A stretch of DNA of 64,000 bases, from NCBI GenBank assembly GCA_933228895.1, contig OW121849.1, positions 122,702,849-122,766,848 on the forward strand. Direction: 5' to 3'. The notes under the pieces are model-generated. The model was given only the letters and a program-made list of their open reading frames with translations, did no database searches and was not told where the DNA came from. Shown here in pieces: positions 44,191 to 55,845 of this stretch. This stretch comes from Platycnemis pennipes. Its lineage: Eukaryota > Arthropoda > Insecta > Odonata > Platycnemididae. Position numbers and translations under genes: made by a program. Each line of letters opens with the position of its first letter. The first letter of the stretch is position 1.

Positions 44191-45272
44191 TACATGCCCT
44201 ACTTTGATGGTAATATGGCATCAATTGTTAATATGGTACTGATTGAGAATATGTTGAGTCCCATGTAGGAATAGGGTAGTTTCCTTCATCAAAGAAAACA
44301 GACTTAATTAATTGCGATTTGCGATTATGTAAATACATAAAATGTATTTAATTTACGCAAAAAGTTTGTATTGAGAAATCCCAGTTTACTAAAGAATTAA
44401 ATGTTAATTTTAAGGCCATTTGAAAAGGCTCTGAAATGGTAGGGTGCACTGCCCTCTTATAATAAATTAATGCAATAAATACACCTCCGATACTAGTTAA
44501 TACGCTTTAACGGAGTGCAGCGTCTACTTGGAAGCATCCACAGCACCACCTGGTGGCAGATAGAGGAAATAGTTTGACGTCACACGTAGGATTAACCGGC
44601 ATGCAATAGTTTGCCGTTGTGTTTTCGCACCATTAATTTTTGTCACTTCTTAATTAATGACGAAAAATACTTAACGTCATTTAAAAATCGAACGGTTTAA
44701 AACACGTACTCCAGAGGTTATAAACTTTCAATCAAGGCAATAAAAAAATAATAGGAAACTACCCAATTGTGTGAACATTTGGCTTCCAAAAAATGGAATG
44801 TCCACAACTACCTCTACAGGAAAGTTTCATCCTCTGGAAAAGGTTTAAAAGCTAGGTATGCAGCAGAAGTATTCATCATACATAACCATTAGGACCCTTG
44901 TTCATCTAGAACAGATCCTAAGTAACCTAAGAAAAGTACAATTCTTCACATATAAGGTAACTTTTACAAGATATTTTAGTTATTTAAAAAACAGCTTTCA
45001 CATATATATTTCAAAACACACAAACATACACCCACCATACTAATTTAAGCTCACAACTAGAATGTGCGAGTCTAAAAAAATTCATGCATCAGCACATGAT
45101 ACCACTTTCACACTTGAAGTTGGATATCTTACAGAGAATAGGGAATGCACATGAAACTGAGTTCAGTTATAACTGGCAGATGATAAAAATTGAATAACCA
45201 GAATGAGGGGCACCCATTTTCAATTTTGCACATTCATGAAACACTTGAAACACAAATGCAGCCTGATTTGAA
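44191..45272. other. THOC3 3' flank
   Basis: Contains the presumed THOC3 3' UTR. No canonical poly(A) signal could be assigned with confidence, and no other gene was recognised. Confidence 0.4.
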
Positions 45273-48200
45273 TTAATCAGACTGAAAACCGAATACTTTG
45301 AGACTCCCAGCATCACTTTTCCTGTCATACTTGTCCTTATCATCACAAGCATAAGCTAGAAGATACAGGCGGGGATGCCATGCTACAGTGAACGTGGCTG
45401 CCTCGACCGGGACATCCGCCACCTTCTCTCCAGTTTCAACCGCACCAATGTCAATAACTAAGTCTTCAGAAGCCGATGCCAGCAGCTTCCCATCATGGCT
45501 AAAGCTAATGGTTCTGACAGGCCAATCAAGTCTGAAATATGAGAAAATGTTAGTATCACTGAAAATGGAATTGTGTCCATTTTTTCCAGTGTTATACTAA
45601 AGCAATTCATTAGCAGAGCATTATTGAGCCCATGATATTAAGTACCACAGCAACATCATTCAGTTTAAATAATAGCTAGGGAGATTAGGTAAATGTGGTG
45701 GCTAAGGTACTAGACTCAAATTGAGAACAGGCCAGGACTCTAATCCTGACACTGACTGATTTTTCATTGGTATAACAGTCTCTACTTGAATGCCGTGTGA
45801 AGAGCAATTCAAGCTAATTACTCGGTCAGTCAGATGGGACCTTAAACCAAGGACATCTTGGCCCCTTTTGTTACAAGTGATTAATGCAAATACCAGGTTT
45901 CGCCTCAACCCTCTTCCATTACCTGAAATTCCCACCGCTTCCCAATTACACATCTTACCCATAAGTCACCAATGACCTTAGTTGTCGGTCACTAATTTGA
46001 GTTACTGACTAAGAAAGAACTCTATTGCTCCACCTGCTTACTAAGTGGAAACATAAGTGAAAAAGATCAAGAAGTCCATGAAAGAGAGGGATGAGGAGAC
46101 TCAAAGGAAGTAAATACAGTAAAACCTCGTTTATACGTTATGGAAATTTACGTTTTCCGATACTTACAACGTTTTTATCGGGTTCCATTAATTTCCTATA
46201 TCTCCAACGTATTTAGAACCCTGTATTACTTTTCACCATGACTTTTCGCGGCTTTCAAACGAAATGTAATCAAACAAACAAAACGTAATCGCGCCACTGC
46301 GGGCGAAAACAGGAGGCAATTAGCAACAGCAGCATCATATTCAAGAATATTATATTTGAGGTGGTTTGTGACCTGACTAAATTGCTTCGAGAGGGAGCTA
46401 AGGGTGCCATTCAATAATTACGTCGAGCGTGAAAGGAGGGGAGGGGAGGAGGACACTTCTTACTGTCTCGCGAAGGGGGGTATTAGAATTGAAGATGATC
46501 TTACATAAGACTTTGTTTACACGTGTGATCGTACTTGTATTACCGTTTTGATAATCATCGTCTCGTATTTTTAGAACTGCAAGCACGTATTTACTACAAG
46601 CTAGCGTGCTGCAACTACCTCTTGATGCAAGTCTCGGAAGTTAACAAAAACGCGATGTAAAATCTTCCGAACAACATAGCCTCCGATTCCTTGATATGAG
46701 CGAAATACAAGGTGATCATGAATTATAATGCTACTAGGCAAATATCGCATGAAGGATATACAAAAGAGATACATCGTACGACTGATTCACAGCTAAATAA
46801 CTAAGATTCACAACTGAATGTTCAACGAATTGACGGGGCTTATTCTATGCACTTCGGCGATGGACATTCGTTTTAGTTGGTGAAATGTTTTGGAGAAATA
46901 AAGAGCGGGAAAGACTGCCCGATATATGTAACGGTAGAAAAATAACGAGAATGTCCTATCCCAGTTTCTCCCCGACTGTTACGAGAATTCCCTGACTTTT
47001 CCAGATTTCTAAAATTCCCTGACAATTCCAGGTTTTCCCGGACGATCGCCACCCTGTTATATTCTACCCTCTATGTCCAAATATAATGATGATTAATGAC
47101 TCAATGTTCTCCTAAAACAAAACATTACCATTGTACAGCTCCCTTGATTACACCTCCCTATTTTACACGAACCTTCCTAAGCAATCCAACCTTCCAATAT
47201 GCATCTACCTTATATAAAATCTAGTGTATTTTTCTACTCCCTTTAAAAGCATCTCTACTGGATATTTGGGCATTTTTCAGAGAGTGGGCTAATGCTGACA
47301 CAACTTGTTCCACCCTTTCTCTGCTCATCAGCAATTCCTTCTCTGCCATACTGACACCGATGCAAAACACAGCCCATGCATGGTTTGATTCCCATATAAT
47401 TAGTACTTTTTTATGTTGACATAAGTTTTCTCCGTCTTCCTCACCCACTTCGTGTTCGTCATTTGGTGTTCCCTAAGCGAGGATCAACAGGGTCAATAAA
47501 GGTTCAACATTACGTATGTGGGTTGGAGGAGGCTGATTGGCAAAAAACGTAGGGAAAAATAATCGCCCTGTACTCAAAGATTATAAAGTTTTCAACATAG
47601 TTAGATGGAATACGTGGATTTACTGAACTAATGTGCAAAGAGGCCTAGGAGACTTTTATGGGCTCGGCCGTAAGATATACAAGAAGAATATACTGTCGGA
47701 GGATTTCGTAGAAACTGTATTGACACCTAAAATGAAAATGAGAGGAACAAGGGAATGCGAAGACTACTGAATTTCTCAAGCTGCTAAGTTGGTGCTTAGG
47801 ATCATCAACTGATATACGGAAAAGAGAGCAATGAATTTCAAGGCGAGGATCAATTCAGATTTTGCAAGGGAATTTCGGACATGTGATATGATTGCAATGA
47901 TGAGATTTATTACTATGCCGATGAAGTTAGGTCTACATAAATGTGTAACTCTTCCCATGAACCACACATTTCACATGATGTCCCTCTTCAGCCTCTCATA
48001 CCTCCCATCATTCTATCCATGCTATTCATTCTTCTCCTCCCTCTACCCCATTTACCCAACATTCTTCCCTAAAGCACGTCTTTCAATGCACCCTCGCCAT
48101 TTTTACCTACTCCATCTGCATCTTCTGCCTTTTCCTACTTACATCAATCAAATTTCTTTCCTCTCCTACCAATTCTAGTACTTCGTTTGTCCTCCTTTTG

Positions 48201-50899
48201 ATCCCCTTTAATTTCTCCATCCTTCTCCACACCCACATCTCAAAAGCCTGAGTCTATTTTCATCTTCTTTCCATAGCCTATGTTTCAGCACCATATAGTG
48301 TGACACTCCAAATTAAACTTTTCACCAGTCTTTTTTTTTTACTTCCCCATTTTATACCCATCAACAGTTCCCATCTACAATTAAAAGCTTATTTTGCCAA
48401 TGTGATTTTCCTTCCAACATCAATGCCGCTGTACCCCTTTTTGTCCATCATACTACTTAGATAGCGGGATTGCCCCACTTGCTCTAGCATCCTACATTTA
48501 TATTTAAACTAGCCTTTTTGGGTCTTGAGAATGTCATTTCTTTCGTTTTCTCTGAATTATCTTCATTCGTTTATTGCACTGTTCTTGTAACGCATCCAGC
48601 ATTTTTGTAAGCCCTAGTTCTAGGTCATCCGCAAACCTTACAGATTTCATAAATTTTACATCGACCTTTACCATCTGCCAGGAACTATTCCCAAGCTATT
48701 TCTAGGGCTGAAGGATAGAATTAGCCATGAATTCAGTATCGAATTAAATTTAGACGTAATACATGATATAAAATGTCAACCAGAATACTGCATATTTCAA
48801 AGGCTTATAATATCCATGGAAACGCTATGACAATTTAGCACGTTAATCATTACCCTAGGAAAATCATCCAATTGTCATAGAACTATGAAGTAACTTAGCC
48901 TACACATAAATTTTAAGTATTTTCAGAAGATGGAATGAAAGTGAGCATAATTTTCGATGTCACCACTAGAAAAGTGGTGAGCAGCATTTGGAACTTATCT
49001 CGTGCCCCTTCTCCCAATCTGTGGCCACGGGGACCTATGTGGTTCAGGTAACAGGTCTTCTAGCAGATATCGTGGACAAGGCCATTTACCCTGGCTGTTC
49101 ATTTGAGAAAGGGCAAAAATCTCTCAAGGGAAGGTACCCCCAATAAAAGGAAAGAGCCAGAGCTCTGGACAAACTCTGTGCCAAGGAACAGTGTTGCCAA
49201 ATCTCCTTCAACTTGGGACTTGGTGGACGGGTGTACATAAATACATAGAAGCAGAGGATTTAGCCAGCCTGGGAACTAGAAGGCTGTGGGGCATGAACCC
49301 AACTTGGGTTTGGATCTTGTTTGGTGTTGTGTAATTGTAGGTTTAAGTATTTATGTGATACGACCAAAGCAGTTGGAGCACCCTAAACTCAACTGCTACT
49401 ACCACCATTATGTACTAGATAATTACCTTGAAAATGTGCGGAGGCACACAAGTTCCGAAACATCCCAAAGAGAAACCAGAGCATCTGCTGATCCTGTAGC
49501 AAAATAACGACCAGTTGGGTCAAACTCAATGCATATACAAGTGCCTGGATGTGCTTGGAGTATATGCTGCAGTTGCAAGTCAGGATAGCTGTAAATAACA
49601 CAGCATTTATGAATATCAATGACACCTAAAACACTCATGACTGAAAAAGACTATTCATAAGTCTTTGTGCTCACTCTCAACTACCGATGCTTTGAATGAT
49701 ACTCATTAATTTAAGAAGGAGATAATGGAGAAAAAGTAAATCATGTCTCAAAATAGTAACTATAATTGGTTTTCTTGACTCACAAAAAAATAATATTAAT
49801 AATAATGATTGAAGAGTGCAATGGTACTTATTAACACAAAAATTATTTCAAACTACCATTCATAGCTAATTACAGTTCGCTCACTGGATCATCCTCCGTA
49901 ATCAACACAGATTATTAAAATGTATTACAACAGATTGTCATAGCTATTATTTACCACCTTCGGAGCCAACCTCACTTTTGCAAAACCAGACTATACATAA
50001 ACGGATGAGGCATTTTACCAGCAATAATAATGAAATATATTAACAAACAGAGCTGGCAAATGTGGCTACAAACAAAATTTCAGGATGTCCAATAAAGGAT
50101 GAGGTACTCTGCATATAAATACCAAAATAATACCTTAAAATGTGAATACACCCTTGTCCATTGGTAAGAAAGAAGAGATTGCTTTGTTTATTCCATGATA
50201 TTTCATTTACTTCGAACTTGAATTGCTCCTCCGCCTTAATTTTGTGGGTACGAGTATCGATAAATGTAACTAAATCTTCCTTGTTTCCAACAGCAATTGT
50301 GTTCCCGTCTGGAGACCAAGTAATGTTTATATTTTCCCCTGTTGGATAGAAAAAAAGAATAAATACTGCACAAATAAATGAAGATCCAATGAAAAATCAG
50401 TCTCTCTCACCCTTCGTATTTATGGTAGCCGCACTTTTTTGCGATCTTACGTCCCATATCCTAACTGTCTTGTCCCCACTAGCAGTACTTAATAATTCCG
50501 GATTTGATGCATGCCAACATAGTTGATCGACACTTCCTCCATGACCACGAAACGTGAACTCTTTATTCTGAAAACGATCACGTGCATCGTTAATAACTAA
50601 GAAAATTCAATAAAAACTAATGTTTCCGTACACCAGAGAAGAATAACACTGACCAATCTATCGCGCTCCAAAAGGAATATTGAAACAGACTTGTCAAAAG
50701 ACCCTGAAGCAAGCCTCCTGCCATCGCAACTCCATCCGACCGAGTGCACTTTGGATGTATGTGCTTGATATTCCCTTGTTTTCTTGTGAGTCTTGAAATG
50801 ATTTTGGAGATCTTCTATACCACCATTTATTGCAATTCTATTGCGATCAAAACGATCAGAAGAGCGGCTACTGCCGCCGCTTTGTGCTGCCAACATCAT
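45273..50899 (-). CDS. THOC3: THO complex subunit 3 (WD40 protein, five exons)
   Basis: Subunit of THO/TREX, which couples transcription and processing to nuclear mRNA export (family knowledge). Exons on the minus strand: 50,899-50,654; 50,567-50,411; 50,338-50,134; 49,588-49,427; 45,531-45,273. All have GT/AG borders, consistent phases and a sum of 1,029 nt, giving 342 residues (human is about 351). WD40 blades are clear: KVHSVGWSCDGRRLASGSFD, HGGSVDQLCWHASN with ASGDKTVRIWDV, ENINITWSPDGNTIAVGNK, FEVNEISWN, FATGSADALVSLWDV, SFSHDGKLLASASEDLVIDI and FTVAWHPRLYLLAYACDDK. It starts with two adjacent ATGs (50,899 and 50,896); the first is used here. The 3.9-kb last intron is full of transposon debris. 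Confidence 0.95.
45688..45900 (+). mobile_element. tRNA-derived SINE in THOC3 intron 4
   Basis: A-box-like GTGGCTAAGGTACTAGAC and B-box-like ACTCTAATCC, then TTTTCATTGGTATAA and GGTCAGTCAGATGGGACC. This layout is shared with the 14.9-kb and 58.4-kb SINEs. It lies antisense to THOC3. Confidence 0.6.
46117..46223. mobile_element. 107-bp pogo-type MITE
   Basis: TA at 46,115-46,116 and 46,224-46,225 flank CAGTAAAACCTCGTTTATACG at one end; the other, read backwards, is CAGGGTTCTAAATACG. Typical pogo/Tigger-like termini. In THOC3 intron 4. Confidence 0.65.
46226..46949. other. THOC3 intron 4, unassigned
   Basis: No exon or family recognised in the small minus frames here. Confidence 0.35.
46950..47056 (-). 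mobile_element. hAT-like MITE end
   Basis: Read backwards from 47,056: CAGGGTGGCGATCGTCCGGG, then CCTGGAATTGTCAGGGAATT-type repeats. This is the usual look of a common arthropod hAT MITE terminus. The other end was not located. Confidence 0.5.
47057..47689. other. THOC3 intron 4, unassigned
   Basis: A 75-residue minus frame at 47,221-47,448 has no family resemblance. Confidence 0.3.
47690..47945 (+). pseudogene. LINE RT finger-region fragment
   Basis: Plus-strand phrases LTPKMKMRGTRECEDY, ISQAAKLVLRIIN and KRAMNFKARINSDF, then CDMIAMMRFIT, match the fingers of RTE/L1-like reverse transcriptases (…ISHAAKLVLRIINRRI…EDQFGFR…). Truncated before the palm motif. Confidence 0.65.
47946..48680 (-). 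pseudogene. LINE RT palm-to-tail fragment, inverted relative to its neighbour
   Basis: Reads minus from an FADD catalytic motif (codons at 48,635-48,624; KSVRFADDLELG) through a thumb region with KKKTGEKFNLECHTIW (about 48,330). It is probably the other part of the same element as 47,690-47,945, but in opposite orientation. Confidence 0.6.
48681..49426. other. THOC3 intron 4, last part
   Basis: Nothing recognised except the donor of exon 4 at 49,426. Confidence 0.35.
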
Positions 50900-51764
50900 T
50901 TGAATAAAATCTTACTTTCTTCTTTGATTGTAACACACGACAAACGTAGTATAAATTAAAATCAACAAAGATATTTAAATGAGACCTTATAAACTGACTA
51001 GCCTCAATTTATCCGACAGGGAAACACCATTGATACCACATCATAACCTTACCGCTGCAACAGTCAAATCCACGAAAATGTTTGCTCTGCGTTCTATCCT
51101 GTTTACCGAAAAATGCCGGTGGGGAGCATATACGACCGTGGCGGGGAGTGATAATAGAATGTCGTTCCTACGCGTTTGACAGCTTCAGCGGGTCGTAGTT
51201 CCTGCCTGAATGTAAGGTGACTCTGGTGTAGTGAGGCATGGATAGTACCGCGCAATTCAAATCTACGGACCGATGGCATTACTACACTAGCATTACACTA
51301 GCTTTAAACCACTTCATGAGGCATTAAAAAAAACCAAGGACTCCTTATTATACAATGAAGAGGTGAAAGGGAAACATTCGATTCTAACCCCTCGTAGGTG
51401 TCGGAAATTGATATTTTTCCAGTATTCGTGTAAGATAGCCATCAACATGACAATGACATTACAAGTGTTACAAGAGCTGATAACAATGACAAATAAACTA
51501 TTTACGCGTGAAAAAGGATTTTAATTTCCGTCATTCAGAAACATAAGCATGCAAACAAAATTATAAACGTTGAAAAATTTTGCAAAATAAATCATAATGG
51601 TCATATTTGGACTCAGTACTGAATTTCAGCTCCTCACCTCTGAAAAGGAAAAAAACTGGTAGAAATGAGAATAAAATTAGCTTCTTTGCCTTTCGGAAAT
51701 TATAAAATTAGCGAAAAAGAGAATAAATTGTGAAAGAATTATTTTTCTTGAGAGAAATTATCAT
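50900..51764. other. Region upstream of THOC3
   Basis: Should hold the THOC3 promoter; no decisive element seen. The 66-residue plus frame at 50,979 is unsupported. Confidence 0.35.
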
Positions 51765-52245
51765 CATCATCATAATCGGTCAACAATCCTAGGACTGGTT
51801 TGACGCAGCCCTCCACCTGATTTTCCTACCAGCCAACCTCTTCATACATATAATTCCTCTCTTTCAAATCCTTCACAAACTGTTCCACATATCTCTTGAG
51901 AGGCCTTTCTTCGTCATTCTTCATGTTCACTTTTCCCTCGACGTTATTGTCTTCATCAGGCCATCATGTCTCAAGATATGACCGATTAAGTTGTCCTGCC
52001 TTCTTCTTTAAGTTTTCAGCACACTTCTCTTTTCTCCCACTCTTCTTAAGACTTCTTCGTTTGTCACTCAGTCAATCCATTTTGTCTTCATCAATCTGCT
52101 GTAGCACCAAATTTCGAATGCTTCCACACTTTTCTTCTCCGCTGCTGTCATCATCCATGCCTCACTGCCGAGAGAAACATGCTCCAGATGTACATCCTGA
52201 TGAATTATTTCCTTACTTCTATGCTCGTATTTCCAGAAGAAAGTA
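51765..52245 (-). pseudogene. RTE-like LINE 3' fragment
   Basis: Minus strand: FEIWCYSRLMKTKWID, then NEEVLRRVGEKRS-type and C-terminal sequences, ending near 51,765 in TGATGATGAT. The same family as 29.4-31.6 kb. The upstream part (52,200) encodes EHVSLGSEAWMMTAAEKKSV. Confidence 0.75.
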
Positions 52246-53374
52246 TGTATTTGAAATCTTCCTCTGTCTCGTGGCATTTTCCACATGTGTGTACCTTCTT
52301 TGGTTGTGATTTTTAAACAATGGGTTGGCAGCCACTAACTTTTGTTGTGTGAACAACTCCAGTAGTCTTTCATCACATGTCATGTTCAGGGCCATATTTA
52401 CCATAGGGCATACCCAGCACCTACCGAGGGCCTCGCGAGAGCCAGGAAAAGTCTATGCCAATGCTGCCAGGTTGCAAGACTATATTGCCCAATATTATAT
52501 GCTATAATATTGGGCGCCTCATTCTAGATTCCACCAGGGGCTTCAGGGGTCATAAATACACCCTGGTCATGTTATCGAAATCTTATTTGACAGTATATAG
52601 TGAACCCACTCCACTTTCCAGCATTTGAACATATCTAACTATCTCCAAATATTTAGCAATATTTTAGTTTGAAATACAGAAAGAGATGAGCACATGAGTC
52701 AAAAAATTAAGATTATGGTTTATTTCTTTATGGTTACAAATGGTTAGACCATGACACAAAAATACCATTGTTCACTCACCAAAGGCAAAAATGAAATGAG
52801 TGAAATAAAGAACAGCAAACAATATATTCAAAGGATAAACAATAAATGAGAACACCATGACTTAGTGTACTCATAGGAATGGCATCACATCCAGACTACC
52901 TATTTTTGCTACACTACTTTTTATCACAGTTTGGGTGATTCTCAGAGCGAATATTGACATTAAATTTAAGTAAAAGATAGAAAATTAAGTCAGTCAGTGC
53001 TATAGCATAATATAGCCTTAGCACTTGATTACTTCTACCCCTGAAGCCTCAGAACATTGGTTGTCACCTAATTCCTTTCATCAGACGTAAAGTTAATGTG
53101 CTATCTTAATACCTACATATTAAATATAGTGTTTCCAATATGTATTGGAAACACACAGCTTAATACATATTACATCGAGTGTATCCTATCTTTCTTCCAG
53201 AAACAAAATGTTTTTATTACTTACTCTTTAAAATTGTGGGATTCAGCAGTTAACATCTCTTATTAAAATTAAGAGAGTTCAGAAAACCATTGCAATGATT
53301 ATAAGTTAGACGACAGGTGGCTTTTAAGTGCAATGACTAATATATTCTTACGTTAATAACTGGTAAGCAAGCCG
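52246..53374. other. Unassigned intergenic DNA
   Basis: AT-rich with no gene recognised. Confidence 0.35.
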
Positions 53375-54484
53375 ACCTGTAAGTATGGGCTGATGCTTAT
53401 ATATACTCAATAAAGGATCCCAACCTACCTTTGCAAACAGCATTAGGCAGGAGGTCATAGATATCACACTGTACACCAGTTCTCTGTTGCACAAGATTGA
53501 TGGGTGGAGAGTGTCAGGGGAGATGACTTTGCCCGACCACAGACACATACTCTTCACTCTTTTAGAATCCAATCATAGGGAAATAACATATAGGAATCCC
53601 AGGAATACCAATCTGGGGACTATAACGAGAAAGGCTGGGAGCTGCCCTAGAGGGGGCACCTCAGTGCAAGTTTAGAAACATGGATGAGGTGGATGCTGCT
53701 GTTGAGTATCTACAGAGAAGCATCATCACATCCTACGAAAACAACTGCCCCCTAAGGACCAGGAAGGAAGTGTAAATTACCCTGGTGGGGAGCAGAATTA
53801 AACAGTCTCCATAGAGAGACTAGGAAACTCTTTAATAAAACAAAGAGGACAGGAATGACTCAGGATTAGGAAAACTTTAAGGTTGCCCAATGGAGGTACA
53901 AAGCAGCAATCAAGCGCTGTACGAGTGATTCATGGAGGGGCTTCTGTGAGAGCGTAGAGACTGTTCCACAGATGGCAAGACTTCATAAGATCCTATCGAA
54001 AGACTCGGAAGCAGGGGTGGGTTCTCTGCTGCTTCCCTCAGGTGACTTCACGTCTTCTGACAAGGAAGCGCTAAAGCTAAGGCTAGAGACCCACTTTCCA
54101 AGCTCCAGGGAGTTGAGGGAGATGCATCATGGGAGGAATCCCATCCATCCGGCTCGGATGGAATGGAGACTTTCCTCCAGCATCATGACCTACACAGTTA
54201 CAAAATGGGCAATCGTGACTTTTAGCCTCTTTAAGGCTGCTGGGGAGGATGGGGTATTTCCTGCACTCCTTCAGGAAGGGCAGGATCTGCTACTCCTTCC
54301 AATGGTAAGAACATTTCGCTCCTGCCTGGCTTATGGATATGTTCCAAAAGCCTGGAGTGTCACCATGGTGATTTTCATACCTAAACCAGGTAAGATGGAC
54401 TACATAAGAGCAGACTCATTCGAGGAATTAGTCTCATGCCTTTTCTATTGAAGACACTGGAAAAGATAGTGCACAGGTGCATAA

Positions 54485-54492
54485 GGGATGGG
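54485..54492 (+). repeat. hAT target-site duplication, left
   Basis: GGGATGGG, repeated exactly at 55,846-55,853. Confidence 0.9.
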
Positions 54493-55845
54493 TAGGGTTG
54501 CCACCTTTGGATAAGTGAAATAAGGGACATGCTCTTAAAATTAAGGGACATTTCACAAAAATAAGGGACACTAAAAAATAAATCAAAATTAATAATATAA
54601 GAGGATTTTTACATTCCATATGTACCTGTGTATAATTTTAATCCTTTTCTCAATATTTTGTTACAGAACAGGGTAAACTCATTTCTTCCATGTATACTTG
54701 GAATTTGATTTTGCTGTCTTCAAAACTTCTGCATCTGACTTGATCATGGAATGAAATTCTTTACAAGACATATTCATGTTTGTTGAAATCAAGAGTTCAC
54801 TTTTGATCAGAGATACTGAACACCTGTTCCTCGTATCAGTCCATTTGTTAGACATTAGTGAGAATATGCGCTCAACGAACGCATTTAAACCAGGAACACT
54901 AAGAACAAACGATACAAGTTTTTTTGATTCCACTAGTTCAGCTTCTTTATGTTCATCAAACTGCCACCCACATTCGTGATGCATCTTCTTTACTCGCCAG
55001 GATGTCCGAAGAAATGTTAGCAACCACACAGAACTCTTCATAGAGCTGCTCCATATCAATGTCTTCAGTTAGCTGCAGGCATTCAACTGCATCATCAAGA
55101 GATGAAAAGTTAATTTTCTTCTTCAAGTTAATCATCTGTAGCTTCGCTGCAACGTTGTCCTCTGAGAAATCATAGGACTCCTGAAGATATCTAAGGGCTT
55201 CATCATAGAACTGCAAGAAACTTCTTTCCAACTTCAGTTTTTCTGATGGAGGTATAGTTTTCATAGCGTTTTTCACAGCAATTCCAAAGAAATGGTCCTC
55301 TTTTCTTTGCTCTATCTTCTTCTTTAGCAAGCACATAGCATCATATGCTTCAATTTGAGAAATGGAGTCTCTTTCTAAATCTTTGATACAATCTACAAAA
55401 ACTTTTGCTATATTGCTGAAGAACAAGAGATGGATCTCAAGCATGACATCTTTCATTTCATCCTCTGCATCACAATATTTAAGCAAAATTTTAGGACAGT
55501 CTTGAAGCGATTTGAAGTAACTATTGATGGCAGGCCAACTGTGGATCAGTATTTCTACAGCAGGTGCCAAAGAAAGCCAACGAGTTCACTTACAACATCC
55601 GGCTGAGATTCTCTTTCCTCACACTGAGAGCGCTAGCATCGAACTCGCTGCCTGCTGAAACTCCGATAATCGATTAGAATATAATGATCGATATATATCT
55701 CGATATGGCAATTCGAATTTTGAATATTTTGAAACAAGCAAGATATTAGTGGTATTTTACGGGACACTGAATCATAATACGGGATGCGTAATTTTTACCT
55801 GAAATACAGGACATTGCATATAATATGGGACAGGTGGCAACCCTA
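54493..55845 (-). mobile_element. hAT transposon with C-terminal transposase half
   Basis: A 14-bp perfect inverted terminus (TAGGGTTGCCACCT at both ends) and a perfect 8-bp duplication GGGATGGG define a 1,353-bp hAT insertion in the LINE's RT region. Subterminal ATAAGGGACA repeats occur at the left and GGGACA-type repeats at the right. The minus-strand coding part (55,570-54,679) covers only the transposase C-terminal half, ending in the hAT dimerisation region (SVPGLNAFVERIFSLMSNKW and TDTRNRCSVSLIKSELLIS). The N-terminal BED/catalytic half is absent. Confidence 0.9.
54679..55570 (-). pseudogene. hAT transposase C-terminal remnant
   Basis: Two overlapping frames (55,570-54,956 and 55,059-54,679) join by a single frameshift near 55,000. 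The downstream frame carries the hAT C-terminal dimerisation motif. The upstream piece is helical and rich in Glu/Lys (LKKKIEQRKEDHFFGIAVKN). N-terminal domains are missing, so the copy is non-autonomous. Confidence 0.8.

Noticed and set aside
45167..45352. 61-residue minus-strand ORF at the end of THOC3
   Set aside because: Out-of-frame shadow of the last THOC3 exon.
47690..48680. Twin-primed LINE 5' inversion
   Set aside because: The inverted 5' part would have to lie at the other side of the 3' part; the observed order is the reverse.
51765..52309. 137-residue plus-strand ORF near 51,896-52,309
   Set aside because: Antisense shadow of the RTE-like LINE fragment on the minus strand.
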